NCBI GenBank assembly: GCA_009602735.1 | Contig: WELA01009316.1 | Location: 59,408-123,407 of the forward strand | Direction: 5' to 3' | Source: Mesotaenium endlicherianum | Taxonomy: Eukaryota > Streptophyta > Zygnematophyceae > Zygnematales > Mesotaeniaceae | DNA: 64,000 nucleotides | Shown here: positions 1 to 11,207 of the stretch, piece by piece | How positions within the stretch are numbered: the stretch's first letter is position 1 | How the letters are laid out: every line of letters begins with the position of its first letter | Position numbers and translations under genes: made by a program | The notes under the pieces: generated by a model | What the model saw: only the letters and a program-made list of their open reading frames with translations | What the model was told of the DNA's origin: nothing | The model's database searches: none

Positions 1-963
1 AGCACTACATTATACACCATTAATCTATTCGTTAAGTACGTTACATGTAAATAGTGGACATGATGAGAAGCCGGTGACGGGCCCAAAGAGTTGACCTGTC
101 ACGTGATATCTAGCTGTGCCTCACAGTGTGATACAGCGAAATAATAAGTAAACTGCGAGCTACATTGCTTCTTCATTTGTATGCACTATACTAACGGAGT
201 GCAAGAGCTCCTCAAGGTGCAACTGCACACTATCCGCCGACACGAAGCCGCTTGCTTTGATCCCAGCATGGCAGGCACTTGGATGGGCGCCATATGACCT
301 CAAACTTATTGTGGGGAAGGACGGTTAATGTCGACACCACGTGCAGAGGAGGCCCATCTGTTGAGAAGGCACCTCCTCCTTAGGGTGCCGCGTTAACTAT
401 GACCACAGGGGTTGAAACCATCTTCTTGGCATCGAGCACGCGTCAGATGGCACAGCCTGAAAGTGGTGACCCTCTCTCTCCAGACAGAGGCCAGAGCAAG
501 TGGCATGACGCGGGGTGCACCCATCCTCACATTGTCTCGGGCGACTTCAAACTGCGCTGCAAGAGCCAGCCAAGCACTAAACTATCCTGAAACCCAAGGC
601 AAGAGGAAACTAGTCTTGTCCAAAGAAGTGAAACAACCTCTGTTACGTACGAACGCCTTCCCTCCCTTCCTGCACAGCCTGGGGTAGGCTGTCCTTGCCC
701 CCTAGCTGCTCGCGCGCGCATCAACACCATCAGCATGACCACCATCAGGGCGTATGACCGACAAGTGTGAGTGCGGGCATGCGCGCTCCATCAGTGGCCA
801 GCAGCTGGCCCCTGAGCCGCCTGTCCCCTCGCGCAAACACCACACCTGTCACTATACCAGCCTATGTTTGCTCTGCAGCAGCAGCTGCAGCTGCCAGCAG
901 CGGTCAATCTTCTTCAGAAGTGACAGCGAGAGAGAGAAAGGGTGATGGAGCTGGTGCTGGCTC
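1..963. other. Intergenic, no gene seen
   Basis: I see no convincing coding exon here. Short open frames lack family similarity or plausible splice structure. The stretch lies downstream of the minus-strand receptor kinase that ends at 964, so part of it is probably that gene's 3' untranslated region. Confidence 0.5.
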
Positions 964-3900
964 TCAGGAGGTGAAAGAGTCCTGGGTGAGGGGCAGCGCC
1001 TGCGAGGCGGTGCCACCCGAGGTGCCCCAGGAGTGCATGCTGTCGCCACGGCCGTACGAGCGCAGGCTCTCCGTGTCGATGGAGGAGTAGCTGTCGCTGA
1101 TGCCGGATGAGAACGCCGACAGGTTCTCCAGCAGGTACACTGCCTCCTCCATGGTGGGCCGGTCGTCCGCCACCTTGGAGGTGCACAGCAGCGCCAGCTT
1201 GAGCGCGCCGCGCACGTCTTCCAGCTCCTCGCGCTGCGCCGCCTCCTGCAGCAGCGGCGGGTCCAGCACGGTGCCCAGCTGCGACGCCGCCGCCCACCCG
1301 GGCAGGCCGCCCGAGTCCGCCAGCGAGGTGTCGGTGGGGCGCTTGCCCGTGAGGATCTGCAGCAGGATGACGCCGTAGCTGTACACGTCGCTGCGGATGG
1401 TGAGGTGGCCGTGCTGCGCGTACTCGGGCGCCACGTACCCGATGGTGCCCAGCAGCGCAGTCGACATGTGCGTGCGTGTGATGTCCACCTCCTTGGCCAG
1501 CCCAAAGTCCGCCACGTAGGCGTTGAGGTCCTCGTCCAGCAGGATGTTGGCGGGCTTCATGTCGCGGTGGATGATGGGCGGCTGGCACTCGTGGTGCAGG
1601 TACTTGAGCCCGCGCGCCACGTCCAGCGCCAGCTGGCGGCGCACGGGCCACTGGTTGAAGCGGCTGCCGTCCGTGCGGCCCTTCTGCAGGAGGCCGTCGA
1701 GGCTGCCGCCTGCGTAGAAGGGGTAGAGCAGCAGCACCTGGTGCGCGTCCGTGTAGCAGCCCAGCAGCGTCACCACGTTCCGGTGCCCCAGCTGGCCCAG
1801 CGTGTACATCTCCGCCTCAAACTCCGCGCGCTGCCGGCTTGTGCGCTCCAGCCGCTTCACCGCCAGCATCAGCCCGTCCGGCAGCGTGGCCCTGCCAGCC
1901 CGCGCACGCCCACCCACATCATCATTCGTGGCTTCGCGTTCCTCTTCGTGTAGAACTAGCTCTCCCCCCCCCCCCCCGGCAAGGTTCCATGACAGGGGTG
2001 CTGAGGAGACGAAAGAGTGTGGCAATCCATGCGAATGGGCAGACATGTGAATGCCGGCCACCCAAGAACAAGAAAGAGACCATGCAACACAGACAAACAC
2101 ACATACAGGCACAAGATAAGCACAGGGAGAGTGAGAGAGTACGAGAGAGAAAGCGTGTTAGGCCTGCCGGCTCTTCCCGCAGGACGATGTCAGTACAAGC
2201 TGCAACAGCCGCCATCCCCGCAAAAAAAGATGGCCACAGCAGCAGGCGTAGGGGGCAGGCAGCCCAGGGAGAGCTGGGCGCGTGCGCACTCACTTGAAGA
2301 CGGTGCCGAAGCCACCGGCGCCCAGCTTGTTCTTCTCGCTGAAGTTGTCGGTGGCGTCCGCCAGCGCCGCGTACGACAGCCGCAGCGTGGACTGCTTGAA
2401 CACCACCAGGTGCCCGGCCCTATCACGGCGCGCCTTCCACACCACGCACGCCAGAATGGCCCCCGCCAGCAGCAGCCCCAGCGCCACTGAGCCGATCACG
2501 ATGCCCACCACCGCGCCCGTCGACAGCCCCCCCCCGTCTGGGGCCGGTGGGCACGCGGCCAGGAAGAGGCCGCACAGGCGCGGGTTCCCGGCATAGGAGC
2601 TGTTGCCGAAGCGGCTGGAGTTCAGAGGGGCGCCCGAGAGGTCGGGGTTGTACGACGCGTTGAAGGAGGTGAGCGCCGGCAGCGCCGCGAGCGTGCCGGG
2701 GATGGTGCCGTTGAGGGCGTTGCTGGACACGTCCAGCTGCTGCAGCGAGGCCACGCCCGCGAGCTCGGGGGGGATGGCGCCCGTGAGCGCGTTGTGCGAG
2801 AGGTCCAGCACGCGCAGCCGCCGCAGGTCCCCCAGCGCCGCGGGGATGGGCCCCGTGAGCGAGTTGCGCGCCAGCACGAGCTCCTCCACGGCCGCCAGCG
2901 AGGCCAGCTGAGGCGGCAGGCTGCCGTTGAAGCGGTTGCCGGCCACGTCCAGCACGCGCAGGCTGCCCAGGGCCTTGAGCGCGGCGGGGAGGGCGCCGCT
3001 GAGCTCGTTGCCCGCCAGCTGGAGCGAGGTCAGCTGCTGCAGGCTGGCCAGCTGCGGGGGCAGCAGACCTCTGAGGCGGTTGTCGCGCACGTCCAAGGCC
3101 TGCAGCGCCGCGCACGCCGCCAGCCCCTGCGGCAGGGACCCGTTGAGGCGGTTGCCGCGCAGGCCCACCTCGCGCAGGTTGGGAGCGCGGCACAGCGCAG
3201 GCGGCACGGGCCCCTGCAGGGTGTTGTTGGCGAGGTCCAGCAGTGCCAGCTTGGATGTCTCGTCCACCTGGTCAGGCACGCCACCTGTCAGCGCGTTATC
3301 GGCCAGGCGCACCTGAGCGAGGCTGGGGACGGCCTGGAAGAGGTCGCGCGGGAGGGGGCCGCGCAGGCCCGTGTTGGAGAGGTCCAGCACCTGCAGGCTG
3401 CGGCTCTTCAGCGCGGTCGCGGGGAAGCTCTGGTTGAGCGGGTTGTTCTGCAGCGTCACGATGGTGAGGTTGCGGATGCCAAAGAGCGCGGGCGGGACGG
3501 GCCCCGAGAGCACGTTGTCGCTCAGCGTCAGGTTGTTGAGGTTGTCGCACTTGGACAGCTGCGAGGGGATGGGCCCCGACAGCCGGTTGTGGTCTGCGGA
3601 GAAGTAGAGCATGTTCACCAGCGCTCCCAGCCCTGTCCCCCCGCCAGCCAGCCAGCCAGCCAGCCAGGCAGGCAAGTCAGCAGCCCTTCCACTGCACGGA
3701 GACAATTAAGTGGCAAGACAAAGTGCTTGCCAGAGCAAGGCAGGTGAAGTGGGTACCGGGGGGGATGGGCCCCGTGAGGTTGTTGTGGTCCAGCCGCAGG
3801 TACAGCAGCCCCGTGAGCCGCGCGAGCCCCGCGGGGATGGGCCCTGACAGCCGGTTGTCACTCAGGTACAGCCCCACCGTGAGGTCCCCCGACGCGCCCA

Positions 3901-6900
3901 GCGCCGGGATGGGCCCCTCCAGGGCGTTGCTCTCCAGGTGCAGCTCGTACAGCTCCGCGCACTTGCCCAGCTCCGCGGGGATGGGCCCCGAGAAGTTGTT
4001 GAACGCCAGGTCCAGCACGGACAGCGCGCCCTTCCACGCGCCGATAAGCGCGCCGGGGAGCGGCCCCGACAGCGACGCGTTCTGCGCCGAGAAGCTGGAC
4101 ATGCGCAACAGTTTGCCCAGCTCCGGGGGCAGCGCGCCCGCCAGCGCATTGCCACCCACGTCCAGCGTCTCCAGCGCCGCGAGGGCGCCGTAGCCGGCGG
4201 GGATGGCGCCCGTGAACTGGTTGTCATTCAGCGCCAGCCACGTCAGCTTGGCGCACTTCGCCACACCCGCCGGCAGCGGGCCAGACAGGCGGTTGCCGCC
4301 CACCTTGAGGCTGGTGAGGCCCGGGATGGAGCACAGCTCGGGCGGCAGCGCGCCCGTCAGGTCGTTGTCGCCCAGGTCGAGCTCCTCCAGGCGCGTCAGG
4401 GAGCCCAGCGCCGGGGGGATGCTGCCGTTGAGGGCGTTGCCCGCCAGCCCCAGGGCAGTGAGAGCGCCACACCTGGCGAGCGCGGGCGGGATGGGGCCCT
4501 CCAGGCGGTTGCTGGCCAGCGCCAGCGCGGCGAGGCGCGAGATCGAGCATAGCGCGGCGGCGGGCAGCGCGCCCGAGAACTGGTTGTCCTCCAGCGAGAG
4601 CGTGCGTAGCGCCGCGCACGCGCCCACGCCCGCGGGGACGGGCCCCAAGAAGAAGTTGGAGTCCAGCGTCAGCTCCGCCAGCCGCGGGCAGCGGCACAGC
4701 TGCGCGGGGAACGCGCCGCTGAAGAAGCCGTACGACAGGTCCAGCGCCCGCAGGCTCCTCAGGTTCCCCAGCTCCTCCGGCAGCGGGCCCTGCAGGCCCA
4801 GCGAGGTGATGTTCTCCGCCCCCAGGGTGGCCCCCACAGTGTGGGTGGAGCTCAGGTCCAGCGTTTGCAGCGCCGTCAGGTTGCCCAGCTCGCGGGGCAG
4901 CGCGCCCGAGAGCGGGTTGTTGGCCAGCGACAGCGCCGTCAGGTTGGCCAGCTGGCCGAGGGAGGCGGGGATGGCGCCCACGAGGTTCTGGCTGCTGAGG
5001 TCCAGGCGCGTCAGGCTGCGCAGGCCGCCCAGCCACGCGGGCACGGGTCCCCCCAGGCTGTTGGATGAGAGGTCCAGCACGCGCAGCCCCGTCAGGCCGG
5101 CAAGCGCCGCGGGGATGACACCTGTCACACCCGCGAACCCGTTGCTGGGGTCATACGTCTGGCTGATGTTGAGCTCCTGCAGGCGGCTGAGCCCCCCGAG
5201 CTCCACGGGGATCTTGCCGTCCAGGTTGTTGTAGCCCAGCGACAGCACCATCAGGTTGGACAGCTGGCCCAGCTCCGGCGGGACGGGCCCCTCCAGGTAG
5301 TTGGAGCTCAGGTCCAGGAGCTCCAGCCGCGCCAGCTGGCCCAGCTCGGGCGGGATGCCGTCCGCCAGCGAGTTGGAGCTGAGGTCCAGGTGCTGCAGCT
5401 GCGCCAGGTCGCCGAGCTCGGGCGGCAGCGAGTAGAGGCCGTTGTCCGGCAGGCTGAGGCGGCGCAGCCGCGAGAGCGCGCCAATCTCGGGCGCCACGGC
5501 GCCCGCGAGGCCGCCCTCGTCGCCGGGCCCGCGGATGTCCAGCGCCGTCACGCGCCTCTGCGCGTCGCACGTCACGCCCGCCCACGCGCACGCGCTAAGC
5601 CCGCCCGCCGCCGTCGCGGGGGGGAGCACCCAGTCGGCCATGGCGTCCTCGAGGTCACCGCCGCTCTCGTCGCCGTCTATGGTCTCCTTGAACGCCAGCA
5701 GGGCCAGCGCGTCCGCTGCGTTCCCGTACGTGCACGCACCCACACATGCGCGCGCGCAGACAGAAGATGAAGAAGAAGACTCAGAAGATGGTTATGATGA
5801 TGATGCGGATTCTGCTAAGTGGGTGGGTGGGTGGGCGGGGGGGTCGGTGGGTGCTGGGATACTCTGTGGAGAAGCCACATGCACGTCATTTGCAGCTCAG
5901 GACGATCCAAGTGCCACTTGTCGCTCTCTGAGACCGGACCTTGCCCTGTCGGGATGAAGAGGAGCAAGATGGGAGGACGCTTGCCCCTCTCCGATGGGCA
6001 TGCACTGCTCCTTGCCACAGCAAGAGCGCCCCCCATCCCAGCTGTGCCAAGATGGCTCCTCCAGCACACAAGGCTTCCTCTGTGAGGTAGGATGGGCCCG
6101 GAGGGGCCGGGGTACACGTCCACCAACCCTCTCCCTCCTTCCTTTCCCCTGGATGTACCGTTCATGTCCACCCAGGAGGCCCAGCTAGCCCGCATGCACG
6201 CGCACTTCTTCCTGGCACTCCCTTCTCACACACCAAACGTGCATGTGGGGTTTGGGCTGCAGAGAGATGGAAAAGGTGGGGGTACCGTGAGCAGGAGAGA
6301 CAGCAGCAAGGCTCCTTCGTCCTCGCTCCTCTCTCTCGCCGGCCGTTGCTGTTGCCGCTGCTGTTGCTCGTGGGCGCCGCGGGGAGCGGGCACGTGCTCC
6401 AGGTGCTCGTCTGCTCGTGGCAAGCATGCCCGCTTTGGTGCAGGCGTGCCTGGTGGAGTCAAACAGGAGGCCGCGAGCGCAGCGCCAGCGGTACACCAAG
6501 GCCCCTCCCCTACAGCGGCAATAGTATGCCCGCGCCCTGCAGCAGCATCAAGAAGGTGCTTGAGGGTAGGGGGAGGCAGGAGGCACATGCTGCTTGAGGG
6601 CCACAAGCCCTCCCCCCCCCCCTCTCCACTTCCACTAGTGCAGAAGTAACTGCAGCCGACGGGACAGCTCCCCAGCAGCATAGCTGATGCCGGGTTGTGT
6701 TGCGGTTGCGCTGCTGCACTCATTGCAGCAGAATGTGACGCCAGCGGGAACAAGCGCCAGCGTTCCTCTAGAGACCGGCGGGTGCATCCATGCATCAGCA
6801 AGCGGACGGGCGCGTAACTGCAGGATTGTGGGCTGTGGCTGCTTGGCAGATAAGTACTCGGGCGGGAGGAGGGTAGCGAGCTTCACAGAAAAGATGGAGC

Positions 6901-7014
6901 AAGCAAGGAGCTGCACACTTCCACACAGAAGGAGGTGGCGCCACCCACAGGCTGCCCGCCCAGCAGCAGCAGCGGCAGCAACAGCAGCAGGCGGCCACCA
7001 GCCTCGTCAGCCAT
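964..7014 (-). CDS. Large LRR receptor-like kinase (about 37 LRRs, RD-type kinase)
   Basis: Single-pass plasma-membrane receptor kinase, about 1431 residues. Exons on the minus strand with matching phases: 7014-6945 (ATG, signal peptide with a leucine-rich core), 5715-3757, 3632-2294 and 1891-964. The first exon is the least certain; the rest are well supported. The ectodomain has an N-terminal cap (ADALALLAF...CAWAGVTCD) and about 37 plant-type LRRs of 24 residues, then a C-terminal cap (NPRLCG), a transmembrane helix (VVGIVIGSVALGLLLAGAIL) and a kinase. The kinase shows GAGGFGTVF, the LAVKRL lysine, IIHRDMKPANILL, ADFGLA and VAPEY, so it looks active and RD-type. Two LRRs (near 5155 and 4810) carry insertions of about 8-15 residues. 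This resembles peptide-receptor LRR-RLKs, but 37 repeats is more than most. Ligand unknown. It lies head to head with a SERK-like kinase at 11.2-17.4 kb. Confidence 0.88.
5716..6944 (-). other. Inferred first intron of the LRR receptor kinase
   Basis: This 1229-bp stretch separates the proposed signal-peptide exon (donor GTGG at 6944) from the ectodomain exon (acceptor gcag at 5719-5716). Phases agree: one base plus two bases rebuild an alanine codon just before DALALLAF. It contains no other convincing exon. If the signal-peptide exon is wrong, the true first exon should still lie in or near this stretch. Confidence 0.5.
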
Positions 7015-10000
7015 TTGCACACACCCAAGCTGCTGCTGAGTGCTGGGGCAAGAGGTTAGGAGCAGGCAGGCGAGTGAGTGCCAACCTGGAAGGCGGGCCA
7101 GATTTGGTGTCCGCATGCAGGCCATCTGGCTTGCCAGCACAGCAATGTGGCCTCCCCAGCTGCGCACACCCATCACACATAGACTGTGTGAGTGATTGCT
7201 CCTGATTTCCCGGTATATGTGCGTTTGAGGGGGTGTGCGTGTGTGTAAGTACGCATGAGAGAGAGGGAGAGAGGAAGGGGGATGGCGAAGGAAGGGGGGA
7301 GAAGGGAGGGAGGCGGGGAGGGGGAGAAGGGAGGGAGGGAGGGAGGGAAAGAGAAAGCGAGGGAGGGTAGGAAGGAGAGAGGAGTGTAGTGGCCTCGGCA
7401 GCAGCGGGAGCAACAGCAGCTGCAAGGCCATGAGTAGCTCCCCTGTTCTTCCACTTGAAGTACAGCTTCTGTGGCCTGCTGAGTCCAGGGCCTCTTCAGA
7501 CTAACCCTCCGAGTTCTGCCTCCGCAGAGTCACTTCTTAAGGAGAGGCTCGGCTCTTGCTTGCCACCCTATTCATGCATAGGGCCTGAAAGCCCCCTCGT
7601 GCGTGCACTCGTACTAATAGAGTGCTTGGACGTAATCAAAACCTGGCGCCATATGACGATGAAACAGACAAGCAGTGCCCTGGGAAGGAGTAACAGACTC
7701 TCATGTGACTTGCAAATGTCCTTCAGCACTCTATTTGCCCACACGCGTGTTGAGACCAGCAGGGCGGAGCTATGAGCTCTGTGCACGTGTGAACAGGGGC
7801 AACGCCATGTAGTAAGGTGATTGGCAGAATGCACTTCTTGGGGCAAAGAGAGATTTATTGACGAACAATGGCTAGAGATGGGAGTTGCTGCAACACGGCT
7901 GAAGTCGAAGGCATGCATACTACTCCCAGCAGCACCCCTCCAATTAGAAAGCGAGGGTATGGAAAATGTCTGTTGCTGCCGACATGTCATGGCTCTCCAC
8001 AATCGTAACTGTGGGACACCAGAGGTAAAACTTATGTAAGTTCATATAGATGGTGGTAAGAAAGGAATGAAGATCCCCATTTGGCGCGATGACAATCCTT
8101 CTTATTTGGTTACGCGTGTGGGGGCTCAGGACAGTGCTTTTCCGATGTCTATCACGTCATGTTCTGTATGTCTGTCCCCAGCTTCTCAAATTCATAAGGG
8201 CCAATATCAAGGTCCGTGACATACTAAGTTTGTAGTCAGCGAATGTCGAAGCTCGGGACTAAACGGCTGAGGTACGTTGACTGAGGTTCGGTTTCTGATG
8301 TTTTTATCGAAATTCTTCAGAACAGCCTTCAACAATTAACGTTTTCTTTGTATGCGACTAGCACTCTGGTTAAAAGTTTAGGGGTGTACCTGGCCAACTG
8401 TAGTGCGAAGGACAGAAGCTTCTTCTGCTCTAGAGAGGGAGTACACACCGATAATGCTTCCACTAAGCAGAGCGAGTACTGCGAAGAGCAATCCCAGTTT
8501 TGCAGCTTCTTGCATCTTGGCTTCAACCCACAACAAAATTATTTCAGGTGTTGTTTCAAACTTAGGTAACCGACATGAGCACTTCTCTGCTTTTACAAAT
8601 TTTATGACAGAAAAGTCACCACAGAGTCGTGAGAAAGTAGTTGATGCTTATGTGAGCTTCTGTAGGAGCAAAAAGGTGAATGTAGGAGCAAATAAGTGAA
8701 GGCAAGCACTTCGGCCTTCGAGCCACTCCCTTCTACGCGTCCATCACTTATACGAGCACTGATGCAAGTTCCCAAGAGTCTTGTCACAATCAGTCAGTGT
8801 TTGAAGAGGCACCGCGGTCGTGCAATTCAGCATTTCCAGTGTTTGTTCCCCCCCCGGCGCCTCCCTCATCGTATAGCCCACTTAATATTCGTAGACTCGT
8901 TTTACTAGCGAGTCGCCGACCTTGTCAACTCTCGAGAAGACGTACCAACTCCTGAAATCTGAGTTGATCAAGTTTTTGGATTGCGACAAAATATCTTCCA
9001 GACTGTAGTCTGTATGTCTCTGATTTCTATCTATTATATCGCTTTTAGCAGTTGTTTATGTCTTGATTGTATGCAGTGCGTCGCATTGTGCACCTTCTAA
9101 AAACGGCAATTTGCAAGTTACGGCTCAAATTTCTGACAAGATATGGTACAGATGTGCAGCCAACCTATTGAACAGCATTCAGCCGCTGTTACTTCTGTGC
9201 ACCAGCATCCGTCAGCATCTATCAGTGTGCACACTGCACTGTACATTCCATCTCTAACATGTGGGCCGGTCACGTCAGAAAGTCAACAAGCCGCGTGTAG
9301 ACTTCTAAGTTCTACTTTTATGTGAAAGGCTAGAAACGACTAGGAAAAGACAAGTATCGAGCACGAAAATCAAGGATGTCAAAACTTTGTGCCTCTATAG
9401 CTTACCAACGATTTTGTCAGTATGAGTAATGTCTGTATATTTGTTGTATGTTGTAATATAATTTTTTCGGGAAAAAGCTTCCGTTCAGTTTCATATACGA
9501 AAATAGACGTGTTACAACGGGACAAATAAGAAGCCAAAAGTACCTGGGGCGCTGAAAGTCCACGGGCGCCGAAAGTTCAAGTTTCAGGCGAACGGCAATC
9601 CCATTGTCAAAGTTCAAATTATCGGGAATGTGGACGTTGGTGCTGGCTAAACCACAGCCGTCTCCAGGTGGTTCTTGAGCGTTACTGAAGGCTTGCAGGC
9701 AGCAGTCCTAAGGAGCAGAATACCAGCAAAAGGTGGTCCTAGCCAGGGCTAGCTATCAAATTCCTTCTTCACTCGCTTTCCCAAGTTAATCAGTGGTCAT
9801 GAGCAGGCGTCGCTACCGAATGTATTTCGTTGCGTGAGGAAAGCATCAACTAAATCCAGTCTAATGTTTTTGTGACCATAGGACTGAATTAAAGTGCAGT
9901 TGAAGTACTAGGACCTAGTATGCTTCTTTGCAATGGCACTATGAAGACGGCGGTCGTCGCCTTCGTTTTTCTTGCATCTGTATTTTTTGCCGAAGCTACA

Positions 10001-11207
10001 CTCCAAGATGGTAAGCTGGCATGGTATCCTATGTCCTATGCTTATCCACTTGAGCACAAAGACATCTATCCAATGACCTGAAATCAGAGCAATTGCCTCC
10101 TGTTGCGCCTCGCAGTTTGAAATAAAAAACACTGTATTCTCCTGGAAGGCACCTCTCTGCTCTGTTGCCACTGAGTACTTGGGCTGTTTGAGCTTTATAG
10201 ACACACTTTCACCACTCTCTGACTTTGACTAGTTTAAGCCACACTTTTATGAACTCGGCTACTCTCTTCGTCCAGCGGTACAATAGTTAGATGCTAGTGG
10301 CAAGTTATGGTATACGTCTACAGCATACTTTCACCAATATAAGGGCAATATTCAGACATCAGGAAAATGCTTTGCGCTAGACGAAGAATATTGTGAGCCA
10401 ACAATATGTGTAGGCTCCCATGAACTGGTACTACTCTGCCACTTGGTATACGGCAGCACTTTGCGACAAGGAAAGGCAGCAGAAGGTTTTCCACACCTGC
10501 TCATGCGCTGCATACGAAAAGGCATGCCATAAAGTCGAGAGCCCAGGAAGATGGATGGACACTGGCTGCAAGGTTACACGGCCTTAGGGTCATCATTCTC
10601 TTGTAGTATTGCTTCCTGGTGGTGCTCCGAGCCAGGACCTATCGCTGGCTTCCCTGTGAGAGGGAGGGAGGGAGGGAAAGCCAGCAGCATATATACGAGT
10701 CAACGTGTTCAGGCACTTAAATGTCATGCTCCAGGTTATTTGACCTGTTGCGCAAGGACGGGATCCCCATTGACTCAGATACACTTTGGGTGGGTGCTTA
10801 CTGTTTCCTTTGGAATGCGGACCTTGTCGCCCATCTGCGATGACAAGCTAGTCTTTTACTTTTTGACAGTTGTGACACGCGCGCGCACACACACGCACAT
10901 ACGCACACACCCACATGTAAGAGCATGGATGCACTCACTCAAAGCCCCTCTCGGCCTGGTTGGCACTCCAGCAATGCGTGACTGGGCAGCTGGCTGCTAG
11001 CTCTGGCCTCCCTCTCCAAGCTCAGAGGGATGGGGGGGAAGGTAGGGGCAGTGTGGCATCTCTGCTTAGGCTTCCATTTGATGGCAGCTGCGCAAGGCAG
11101 CCACATCAGCCACAGCAGCAGAGGCTGTAGCAGCTCATTGTGTGATGTGGCGACGGTGGTGCGAGGGTTATCTTTGTTTGGTTGGGGGGGGGGGGGAGGG
11201 GGAGCAG
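7015..11207. other. Intergenic between divergent receptor kinases
   Basis: About 4.2 kb separate the start of the minus-strand LRR kinase from the first recognised exon of the SERK-like kinase. It holds a purine-rich repeat near 7255-7385 and an AT-richer core from about 7.8 to 10.5 kb. I found no gene. The signal-peptide exon of the SERK-like gene should lie in its right part but was not identified. It must also contain both promoters. Confidence 0.5.
7255..7385. repeat. GA-rich low-complexity repeat
   Basis: Almost uninterrupted purines (gagaga, gggagg and ggaa units) for about 130 bp, roughly 0.25 kb upstream of the proposed start of the LRR receptor kinase. Confidence 0.8.
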
